45,000 nt of DNA from Mesostigma viride (Eukaryota; Streptophyta; Mesostigmatophyceae; Mesostigmatales; Mesostigmataceae), in the NCBI GenBank assembly GCA_009746045.1, contig RPFO01001426.1:1-45000 (forward strand). Direction: 5' to 3'. Made by a program: the position numbers and the translations under genes. Of this stretch, positions 18,778 through 30,700 are shown piece after piece; the first letter of the stretch is position 1, and the number at the start of each line of letters is the position of its first letter. Under the pieces are notes generated by a model. That model made no database searches, was not told the origin of the DNA, and worked only from the letters and a program-made list of their open reading frames with translations.

Positions 18778-21700
18778 CTGTCCCACGCCGCACAGGGACC
18801 CGACAGAGGCAGACATAAGATAGCGATGGTGCCAACTTGGTCAGCAATGCACACAAAACTTGTGGGAACATGCAGGACCATTAGTAACCGGTGCAAGTTG
18901 GCGTAGCATGGGTGCCATTGCAATACTGCAACAACGTTGATCATTGCTTTGGTTGGCACGGTGAGGTTGGGTCGGAGCTTTAGGTTAGTATGGTTGGGGG
19001 CCGGGATCTGGCGCACGGTGTCCACACCGGTGGGTCAGTGGGGCTGCTGCTACTGCTGAAGGTGGTGGTTGACAAACGGGTGCCTTTCCACAAGCTCTAT
19101 TATACATTTCAAGACAGTGAGTAACTGGTTTATCAAGCGTAGGTGGATACATATCCAGGCGCCGTAAAGCGAGATAGCAGAACAAGCCTTGCCGATCACA
19201 AAACTCATGAATAAGCTGGACCATGATAGGCGCTGACTGTGGTTGCCCCGACACTGCGCAGTTATGATTGTATCTGCGAGCCTCGGTGGGGGAAGGGGGC
19301 AGGTGCAAAGAAGGAAATGAAGCCAAGGTACACAGCAAATGCAGGAAGCCAGGAACATGGCCCTAAAGAATTATGGCCGCTTGGTGCTACTTGCTGTGAA
19401 AAGAAAAACACATACATCCCCACCAAACCACATCACCATTCACCACAGACCGACGGGAGTGCCCCCCCCCCCCCCCTTCCCCCCCTTCCCCCCCTTCCCC
19501 CCCTTCCCCCCCTTCCCCCCCTTCCCCCCCTTCCCCCCCTTCCCCCCCTTCCCCCCCCTTCCCCCCCTTCCCCCCCTTCCCCCCCTTCCCCCCTTCCCCC
19601 CTCGGCCCCTCGGCCCCCCTCGGCCCCCCTCGGCCCCCTCGCCCCCCTCGCCCCCCTCGCCCCCCCTCGCCCCCCTGGCCCCCCCTTCCCCCCCTTCCCC
19701 CCCTTCCCCCCTTCCCCCCCTTCCCCCCCTTCCCCCCCTTCCCCCCCTTCCCCCCCTTCCCCCCCTTCCCCCCCTTCCCCTTCCCCCCCCTTCCCCCCTT
19801 CCCCCCTTCCCCCCCTTCTCCCCCCCCCTACCTTTCGTTTCCCACCCACCCACCCACCCACCCACCCACCCACCCACCACCCACCCACCCACCCACCCAC
19901 CCACCCACCCACCCACCCACCCACCCACCACCCACCCACCCACCCACCCACCCGCCCACCCACCCACCCACCCACCCACCCACCCACCCACCCACCCACC
20001 CACCCGCTCACTGGTGAGACACCCCCTTCCCCTTCTTCCCCCGCTCACTGGTGAGGTACCCCCTTCCCCTTATTCCCCGCTCACTGGTGAGACACCCCTT
20101 CCCCTTATTCCCCCGCTCACTGGTGAGACACCCCCTTCCCCTTATTCCCCCGCTCACTGGTGAAGTACCCCCTTCCCCTTATTCCCCCGCTCACTGGTGA
20201 GACACCCCCTTCCCCTTATTCCCCCGCTCACTGGTGAGGTACCAACTTCCCCTTATTCCCCCGCTCACTGGTGAGGTACCCTCTTCCCCATCATGCCCCC
20301 ACTCACTGGTGAGGTACCCGTCCATGCCGCAGCTCCGGCAGAACTCGGCGTCGCTCTGCATGGCGTGCGCGGTGAGCGCGAGGACGACCGTGTGCCAGCC
20401 GTGCGCGGCGTCCAGCTGGCGGATCTGCAGCGTGGCGCCGTACCCATCCAGCACCGGCATCTGGCTCGAGCACGGCAGCACCGCGCACAGGGGTGCATGC
20501 ACAGGGAGGAACGGGAGCGAGGCACTCAGGTCAAGCGGCACAGGGGCACATCAGACCAGACCGCACAAAGGAAAAGTGGGGTTGCAGCGCATGGCCGCGC
20601 AAGCGGCAGAGTGAGCCACAATGCATCGAGGCGTGCGCCACAACCGCAAGCGTGCGCCCGTGAGAATGTCCATAATTGCAGACATGCGAATGGGGACGCT
20701 GGCAGGGGCAATAGAGTAACCACTTGCGGCCACCTGCTTGCGGTGCTGTTGCTCGCCCCCCCCCCTGCAGGTCTATGAGCACTGCGTCCACCCCCCCCCT
20801 CACCTGCAGGTCTATGAGCACTGCGTCCACCCCCCCCCCTCACCTGCAGGTCTATGAGCACCGCGCCCATCCCGCCCCCCTCACCTGCAGGTCCATGAGA
20901 ACCGCGTCCAACCCCCCCCCTCACCTGCAGGTCTATGAGCACCGCGTCCATCCCGCCCCCCTCACCTGCAGGTCCATGAGCACCACGTCCACTTGCTGCT
21001 GCTGCGGCTGCTTGTGGTCGGTGACGGCGGCCAGCGACGCGGCCACGTGCTCCACCGCCTTGGCGCCGTTGTCCACGATGGTCACATGCGCGCCAAACTT
21101 CTCCAGCACGAGGCGTACCAGGCGCTGCGGTGATAGTGATTCAATGGCCACATTGAGAGTGAAAAGTGGCAGGCGAGACAAAAATGCGTGCATCAGCCTG
21201 GCACAGCCCACAGTCGTGTGGTAGACAGACAGGAAGCGCACGAGGTACAGAGACGACGAGGATGTGGCTTGTGGTAACGGGCCAGCAGACGTGGGGCGCA
21301 AGCCACTGGTGGCGCTGTTCTTGCATCACAGAGGTAGGCAAGAGGCAAGGAGTGCGACACGACAACAAGGTCTCGTGACTACGAGCAATGCCATAACAAA
21401 GATAACAAAGATGCTGAGGCCGGATAACTTAAATGACTAAAAAGGCGCCCCTCTGCAGTCAACATCGGCCTCCCTCCCTCCCTCCCTCCCTCCCTCCCTC
21501 CCTCCCTCCCTCCCTCCCTCCCTCCCTCCCTTTCTCCCTCCCTCCCTCCCTCCCTCCCTCCCTCCCTCCCTCCCTCCCTCCCTCCCTCCCTCCCTCCCTC
21601 CCTCCCTCCCTCCCTCCCTCCCTCCCTCCCTCCCTCCCTCCCTCCCTCCCTCCCTCCCTCCCTCCCTCCCTCCCTCCTTCCCCCACTCTCTCTTTACCCC

Positions 21701-24700
21701 CCTTCGGCCCCAGCCAAGTCCCACGGATGTGGCACCCACGGCATCTTCTCGGGCATGGAAACGGGTGCGTCCCCCAGACTGCGCTTCCAAGGCGGCGTTC
21801 CTGGTTCAGCGGCGCGTCCTCTGCACAGTATGGTATAGTATCGTATGGTGTGATAGGGTAGGGTAGGATAGTAGCACAATACCTGGTTTAGCGGTGTGTC
21901 CTCCGCGTACAGAATCTGCCAACCCAGGAACGGCTTGGGCGCGAGGGGCGGCAGCCGACTGGGGCCCGCCGAGCCGGTAATATTTCCAGTCTCAACATTT
22001 AACCACACACCATCAAGGGCGTCAGACCCGCCAGGGCCCCTGCCGGGGCTGCTGGCATCCTGCGTGCTGGCGCCCCTTCTAAGCTTCAACTCCATGGGTG
22101 ACCTGGGTCCCTGGTAAAGGCTGGGCCAGGGGGGCACCACGGATGGCCCCGCACGCGCCCCATTCCCCCCATCGGCGCCGTCGCTCCTTTCCTCCCAAGC
22201 TGCCTGGGTGGGAGTCATGTGGCCATCGTGTGCTGGCAACAGCAGGGTCTGGGCCCCGCACTCCTCTGAGTGTTGCTGCGCACGGCGGCACTGCGCCAGC
22301 ATGGCCGCCAGCTCACTCTTGTTGAGCGGCTCTGCGGCACGTAGGCAGGGGGGGGGGTGGCGGAACAAGCGAAGCTCAGGCTAGGGCGCCCATGCTAGAT
22401 CCAGTTGGGTCAACCTTTGCGTTAAACCAAACTTAAAACTTAGACTAGTGATGTTTAGCACAAAACATAGGCCCACGTGATGTTGACGAACACAGATGAT
22501 ATAATGGCGCCCGAGAAGCCCACGAAAGCCTCCCTGCATAGTCCTGAGGTGCCCCCGCTTCTTAACACGTGCGGACTCACTGAAGAGAAGGACAAGTGCG
22601 CTAAACTATGATTCATGGCCCTGCTTCTGGCACCATGAAAGAGAAACTGGTGTCCACTCAAAAGAAACAAATGGGCGTGCCCACTCACTGGACAAGAAGG
22701 CGTCCATGTCGGCCGCGGCGCACTGCTGGCGCATCTCGGCCGCGCTGGAGCCGGAGAAGGCGACGACAAAGTGGCGGATGCCATAGCGGGACTCCACCGC
22801 GCGGATGCCTTGCGCCGCATCCGACCCACCCATCTTCGACATCTGGCGAGCAGCAGGGGGGGGGGAGAGGGGGTGCGGTGGGTGGGTGGGGGTTTGGTGT
22901 GCGCGTGTGGTGGGGTGGAGCCTGGGTGGTGGGTGGGTTCGGGTGGCAGAAGGTTGGGTGGGGGCGGGGAACACGCGCACTCTAAAGAACAGTCGAACGA
23001 CGTCGCCTTCCAGCGGCCAGCAAAGGTGAGAGGAAGATGCCTCATGTGGCTCTGGCGACCGTGTCCCACCCCGTCCCACTATCACCCCCTGTCTCATTCT
23101 GCCTTTTGATCCCATGCCTGTCTCAAAAGGTGGCCGCCCGGTAGGCCTCCATGGGGGTGTGGTCATGCCCCCAACACCCGCGTGCCAGCAATGTCATGCC
23201 ATTGCGAGCTTTAGAACTGGTGAGAGAGCGTTATGGTCGCGCTACCGCCACATATATACCCTACTTAAAATGTACCCTTAATATATACAAGACCCAAAGA
23301 GCCGCCAATACACATAGAGCCGCCACTGCTAGCAGACACACATTTTCCTGGGCACCTGCAGGTCCATGAGTACAATGTCGAAGATAGTGTCGGACAGGCT
23401 ATCATGGTCCGTCACTACCATCCTTCCCCACCCACGTACCTGCAAGTCCATGAGTACGATGTCAAAGATAGTGTCGAACAGGCTATCATGGTCCAGTACT
23501 ACCATCCTTCCCCACTCACGTACCTGCAGGTCCATGAGGATGATGTCAAAGACCGGCCCTCCCTCCCCCCCCGTCCCCGCCCTCTCTTCCCTCTGCTCCA
23601 GCTCGGCTTGCACGGTGGCCACCGCGGCGGCGCCGTTGTCAACAAGCACCACCTCGCGCGCGCCCATCTTGGTCAGCATTGTGCGCACAAAGGCCTGCAC
23701 CACGGGGGAGTCCTGCAAGGGGGCGGGGGGGGCAGTGGGGGGCCACAAGTTTGTGCGCAAGGGGCACCACAATTCACGGAGGGATTTGTGCCGACGTAGC
23801 AGTGCATTAGCCATCCATCAGCATGGTATGACATACTAGTTGCCCTGCTTACCCCCCAAAAAGGAACTACTCTTTTCTGCGACAACGTTGCTAGCACGTG
23901 ATCCCAATCTGGATGCATGAGACAGGTCCAACCACATAGTGACAGTCGAGTAACCGCGTATCCACCAGAGTTACCTCTGCAACGAGTACCCGCCACCCGC
24001 GCGCCGACGGCAGCGGCAAGCTGGCCGGCCCCCCCTTGGCTGGCGCGTCCCCTTCCCCTAATTGTGTGGCCAAGGTACTGAGGCTGGTGCAGCTGGCGCT
24101 CTTCCGTCCGATCGCCCCCAAGGAACCCACGTTCCCATGGTGGCTGCTGTTGCGGCTACTGGCATTACTACCCCCGCCGGCAAACACCTCCAGCATGCGC
24201 CCCCGCTCCCCCCCTGTCTCCTCCTGGATCAGCGCCTCACTCATCGCCAGCATGTCGCGCATGCTGGACACTGTGCGCATGAGCAGGCCGGGGGTGGCAC
24301 CATCAGCGAAACCCCCCTCCCGGCTACCCGTGGACCAGGGGGACATCGCAGGCGGATCTGAATCTGGTGACCCGATTCTTGGGATGTCACACCCCCCCAG
24401 CCCGACCCCCCCTCCTCCCTTCCCCCCGGTGGCCGCACCGGCGATGGCGTCTGCCACGATGGCGGCCACACGCAGGGTGTGCAGGGGCATGAGCTCAAAC
24501 AGGCAGCGCCCGGGCGTGTGCACACCCTGCAGGCTGCGGCGCACGCTCCCCCCCGACCCATACCCCAGCAGCCACACGACGGTTGCGCTGGGCGGGAGGC
24601 CCCCCATGAGCGACTGCGCGTCCTTGAACGCGCCCTCGTCGTCCCCACACCCAGCCAGGCTGCTGCTGCTGGCGAGGTCATGACAGCTGTTGGCCCCGCT

Positions 24701-27700
24701 CGTGTCAAAGCTGCGGCCGGAGAGCGTGGGTGACTTGGCCCGGTGGGGGAAGTTGCCGCGGGGCACCACAAACTCGTCCTCCACCAACGCGAGCACGAGC
24801 TGGCAACGGCAGGGGCGGGGGGACATGGGGTCAGGCACCACCACGTGCATGGCGAGAGGACACCGCCCGCTGCCTGTAGCCTCGCCTGATGCATCCCTGG
24901 CCTGGTCCCGGGGCCGCTCACCCCCCTGCGTCGGCGGCTGTAGCCCGTGCACCCCTGTGGCGGGGGGCTCCTTGTCGTAGCACTGTCTGGGGCCGCTGGC
25001 GGCGCGGAGGAGGGTGACCAGCGCTGGCATGTCGACCGCTTCCAGCACGTGCAGGCCGTGCGCCAGCAGCCAACCGCGCACCAGCGAGCGCGCCACGTGG
25101 CCGTGCATCGCCAGCAGGACCGTGGGGGCGTGACGGCGGCGAGGATAGGGCGGCTGCGGGGAGAACGGCGAGGGCTGCTTTGGCACAGGAGCGTCCCGGT
25201 GCTCCTGCGCGGAAAAGGAGGACACGACGCGTGAAAAGGAGGGGCTGCGCATGTGGCGCTCTAGAAGCTCAAGGCTGGGACCAAGGAGGCGGCCGGCCCT
25301 GGGCACGTGCGTGGCCATAAGCTGGCGCCGCCCCTTCAGTGACGCTTGCCGTGCGTGCTCAAAGGCGCTGGCCTCCAGGGACACGGTGCGTGGGCGTCGA
25401 TGGGCCGGGGACGTGCTGCCATTTGACACCAAACCCGCCGGGCGAACATCGCTGAAGGACCACGCCACCGTGGGGCTGGACAAGGTGGGCCGGGACGGGC
25501 CCCTGCCATCCTCGCTCCCCTCGGCGGTGTCGTTTGGCAACGGGGCAGCCTCCACCGCTGCCGCAGGCGAGCCACTGGCGTCCATGGTGCGGAGGAGGAC
25601 GGAAAAGCGCACCAGGGTCCCTGGCTCATCCCTTTCGGAGAAGTGGAGCACGCCCCCCATGAGGCGTACGAGGGACTGGATGATGGCCAGGCCCAGGGCT
25701 GGCAGGGTGGTGTTTAGATTGGATTAGCAGGGGTGTTGACGGAGGTGACCGCACGGAGGCAGACGGCAAAGGTGGCCAAGCATCACGTCCGCGCAAACGG
25801 TCAACGCAAACCCAAGCAGTAAGGAACAATATCCTGGCATTCTCTGTTCGCGGAAAAAGCCAAGACTACCTGGTCATGACTAGACTGGCCAAGATAAGGG
25901 TCAAGAGTGGCCATCAGACTAGACTGGCCCGGATTAGAGCCAAGACTGGCCACGACTCCTAGTCTTCCCAGGCAATTTCTAATCACCCCAACAATGGCTC
26001 CTGAATTCTGGGGTGGTGGGTCCATTTCCGTCCCAACACGAGCAGCCGCAAGGCCATGGCCATACACAGCGGAGCAAGCTAGGCATTGAATGACAATAGA
26101 AGAGAATGAGACTACTCAGGTCTTGTGCATGAATGGCTCTGGTTGCTACCCTGGCATCGACCACGGTCCCTGTCCCTGTCCCAGGTCTACACCCACAGGG
26201 AGCTTCCCTGCTCCTCATCCTTGCAAAATGTAATATAACCTCCCCTGTCCAGTCAACCTGTCTATCACTTCTGTCATAACAAAGCAAAATTTGGGATCAT
26301 CATCCTTTTGGCGAACCGGCGCTTTCCGCCTCTCATATCCTCATGGAAAGGTGTGACACAGAAAGTGCTGGTGGGCCAGCGCTGATGCCAAATCACATTC
26401 TTCTGCGACAAATTACGCTACCCCTAGCAACGCAACCAACACGCGCAGCTGCGCACACATGCTGTTATGCCATGGGGATGCGCACTGCCAGCGATCCATG
26501 GATTAACTAACACAAAACTGCGTCACGTGAGCATCAATCCTCAATGAAATGGAAATGACTGCCAGTGAGTGATAGCAGGTCAAGAACAACGCTTTTGCCA
26601 GGACACCTGCGACCACCCCATGCCACATTGCTGGTGGCTCAACTTAGCGGTGACCTGAACAATGTGGGCCGATTGCCACAAATGAACGTGCACGGGCATT
26701 CCTCTGTAGGTGGCCACTGTTTGCCCAGCCGTTCTACATCGGTCAGGCACGTCCCTTCAAGCATCCTGGCTGCCTTTGCACCGCGCCAAACGGCAAAGTG
26801 TGACACAGTCTATAGAATACCAGGTCCTAGACACGGGGCGAATACCGGGTCCTAGACACGGGGCGAATACCAGGTCCTAGACACGGGGCGAACGTTGGGC
26901 AAGCATGCCATTCGCCAGGGGCATTTCCTGCTTACCCGTGCCACCGAACCGTTTGGGTGCGCTGATGTGGTGTGGAATGTCAGGCCGGGTAGTCGAAGGA
27001 GACGCGACCAATATCCCGCACCCCCCCCACACCCCCCACACCCCGCCAGACACGCAGCTCCCATACGTACACATACACACACAGACAAGGCAAACGCAGG
27101 GCGATGACAGTCAAGAGACATCATGAGCTGCATGCAGGGTAAGGCCCAGGCTTGCATCCACGTCAACGGCATGCAGCGCTGAGCCCAGAAAAGGCAGTTC
27201 CGGGCAAAGGGTTCTGGGCAAAGGGGATTGGGGGTACAGGGTGTGAGTAAGGGGCGAGTCAACAGCCCATAAAGATTTCTTTAGTAGGTGGCAAAAGCAA
27301 AGGAAAAAAACTGGCAGAATATCTCTGGGGGATATCTGAGCAAAACCGCAGCACCGCGTGTGCTAAGGTACATGACGGGGGAGCAGCAGCACATGCCCTG
27401 GGAAGCGAGCTAACGAATATACTGGGGTATATTCATTAGGCTTGTCCCTATAGTACCTTCCGAATGTTTGAGCAGAGGCTAGTAGGCGGAGTGAGGTGCT
27501 TAAGGACGAGGCAGTAATGCGAGGCGCGTTCGGATGAGTGCCGAGGAATAATTAATACGGTCCGCTGGAAGCTGTGCCGTAGGGCTGCATCCTGTGCGTA
27601 AGTGTACACGTGTGAGTGTACCGTCGGGTGATGCGTTGCCTGTCACGCTGGAAGCTGTGCCGCAGGGCTGCTACATCCCGTGCGTAGGCCACGAGGAACG

Positions 27701-30700
27701 AAGGGTAATGCGCAGCGCTAGAGCGCAGGCACGCAAGTAAGCGTGAGAATTCCCTTTCCCCACGCACAAAATTTATGTTAAATACTAGGAATGCCAATTC
27801 GCGCAAGTGGATACGAATTTCCATTCCTAGAATTCAACAAAGTGGGAGGCACAGTTGAAGCGTGAGGGCCAAGAATAGTGTATGGCGGATCATCCCACGA
27901 GCACTGATAGAAGTTCTCAGCACCCAAACCAAGTTGCTGCCTGGAACTTGAGCCAAAGCGGCTGCCCAGCCCGGTAAGAGTCAGCCACGCAGTGCCACCA
28001 CAGCACCATTGCCCGCAACCCAGACACATTTGGAGGGTCCCCACACACCGCAGGCACGACGGATAAACAGCAACAGCTCGGCAACAAGGGATGGATGGAT
28101 GAGGATGCAGCACGGGAATGCCGTACGCGTGCGCCCATAAAGAGTGGGAGAGACATCGGGAGAAATCGGCCAAGCCTTCTATGGCTATGCTGCGGTAAGC
28201 CCCCCAAACCTGGCCTCCATTGGGCCCACAACGGACCCCCCCCCCCCCCCCCCCCTCCCAAGCCGAACCCCCCTCAGCATACAGCCGGCACACTTGACCT
28301 CAGCAAACAGCCGGCACACTTGACCTCAGCAAACAGCAGGCACGCTTGACCTCAGCAAACAGCAGGCACGCTTGACCTCAGCAAACAGCAGGCACGCTTG
28401 ACCTCAGCAAACAGCAGGCACACTTGACCTCAGCAAACAGCCGGCACGCTTGACCTCAGCAAACAGCAGGCACACTTGACCTCAGCAAACAGCCGGCACG
28501 CTTGACCTCAGCAAACAGCTGGCACGCTTGACCTGGGCGAGCGGACACAGGGACACCGAGTGGGCAGGCATGGAGCATCAGGTGTGGCGCACGGGCATGC
28601 AACAGGCAAGCAGCAGGCAGGTCAACCCCCCCCCAGTGACCTAGACTGTGCTAGACAAATGAGGTATTTTCCGATATTTTGAAGCAAAGGGCTGACTATT
28701 TCCGTGATACTTCTCACCCGTTCTCTGCTGGCGCGAAGGGAGGGAACATGGCGTCGTGCTTGCGGGGGCTGATGCCGACCCCCGTGTCCTCCACTTCGCA
28801 GTGCAGCCGCACGCACGCGACCGCCGCAAACTTGCACGCGAGGCAGACGGGGCTCGGCCGTGCCCCCGCCGCACTGATGTCCAGCACAGGAAAGGCCATG
28901 CTTGCCCCCAGTGACAAGGGGCCCATCTCGAAACTAGATCCGACCATGTCCGCCGATCCGCTGGACCTGCGCCGACCCTCGCTAGCCCTTTCCGAGGTGA
29001 CGCTCCCCCCTTCCTGCCTCACCTGGCTCCGCCGGCCCTTCGTGGCCGCCTGCAGACAGGTGGCGTGGTGGCGCAGCTCGACCCCTCCCCCATGCCTGCT
29101 CGCCTTGACACGTATGATGATGTGGCCCGCGGGCGTGAACTTGGTCGCGTTGGAGACGAGGTTGGAGAAGACCTGCGTGAGCCGCAGCTCGTCACCCACC
29201 ACCCACGTGGGCACCGCCTCGTCCAGCTCCAGCACCAGCTCCAGCTTCTTGTTGGCGCACGTCACGCCGAAACTGGGAGAGGGGTGGGGGCAGGGGGGGG
29301 AGGAGGGAGGAGGACAAGAGGGAAAATGGGATGGGTGAAAAATGCCGGTTAGCCGCATGTGCGGGCGTGCCCTCCTTCTGCCCCTGTAGCATGGCCACTG
29401 CATACCCATTCCACCGTGCGCATCGCATATGACGAGAGGGGGAAAAGAACAACGAGATACAGGGTAGAGGGCCAGTAAGCCACATGCCCCTTTGCGCCCC
29501 TGCAGCATGGCCACTGCATACCCATACCCATGTTGCAACGCATATGGCACATAACTCACGCCATGAATGGCCAAAGTTCCACACGTGATACATGCACCCC
29601 CTGGGCTATCCTATGTACATATGTACGCCGGCACCTCCCACTCTCCGGCCCTTGTCCCCCAAAACTTGACGCGAATGCCACCCTGACCATGTGGCTTGAA
29701 GAACTGTGCCCATCCCCCACCCCCCACTACTAACCTCTCCCCCCCCCCCCTCCCCCCCAACCCTACAGCCGCGCGACGTTCTCCAGCAGTGCGACCCATA
29801 CCCAGTGGTGCCAACCCTTGTGCGCGCCGCTCTAGCCCCGGTATGCTGCCCCCCCCTCCCCCCAACCCCACAGCCGCGCGACGTTCTCCAGCAGCGCGGC
29901 CCATACCCTTGTGTGCGCCGCTCTAGCCCCTGTATGCCCCCCCCCCCCCACCCAACCTACAGCCGCGCGACGTTCTCCAGCAGCGCGACCAGGTTGAAGG
30001 GCTCCTCGTCCAGCACCAGCCGGCGGCTCTCGATCTTGGACAGGTCGAGCAGGTCGTTCACGATCTGCAGCAGCGTGTACCCCGACAGCTTCACCAGCAT
30101 CAGGCTCTCCGCGTGCTCCGGCTTGAGGTCGCCCTCCTCCAGCAGCAGGTCCACGTACCCGCAGATGCCAGTCATGGGCGTGCGCAGCTCGTGCGACACT
30201 GGGGGGGGGTGGAGAAGGGGGAAAAGAAGGGCGGGCGAAGAGGGATGTCAGCGGGGGGGAGCAGCCACACAGTCACGCGCACACATGGTCAGGGATTCAG
30301 CAGTGGGAGCATCCAGAGGGCGGTACCGTGCCCCCCCAACAACGGCACGAGAGTAATGGCAACGAGGCACGTGAGAGGTAGCAAAGAGGCACATGCTGCC
30401 AGCAGTCTCCAGCCTGTCCACAAGGCATATGCGCATCCTCCCATCCCAGCATGCAGCAAAGCGATGAGTGGGGCAGACCAGCTGACTGCCGCCATCGTCG
30501 CTGCTCGTCATTCCCCCCCTAAGGATATGGGTGCGTTGCCTTGAGAAGTCACAGCCAGGAGCAGCATGGCCGGCAGGGAAGGAAGCAAAGGCCATGAAGT
30601 ACCAGGCGTCTGCCACGCCAAGTCGTGGAACAGGCTCTTGGCCTCCTACACTTGCGTGGCAAGCAACACCGCGGTCTTGCCCCCCACTCACTGTTGGCCA

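Noticed and set aside
19239-20163. Long proline-, histidine- and glycine-rich open frames on both strands
   Set aside because: They are translations of CCCCCCTTC and CACC arrays inside an intron; open in all frames by composition.
20191-23814. A separate downstream response-regulator gene
   Set aside because: Receiver 1 begins at the 3' end of exon 9, which also carries the end of the kinase ATPase domain, and phases continue unbroken to the final stop, so one gene is the simpler model.
28275-28534. CRISPR-like array of ten 26-bp units
   Set aside because: Units abut with no spacers, variants occur inside the unit, and it lies in a eukaryotic intron; an ordinary minisatellite.
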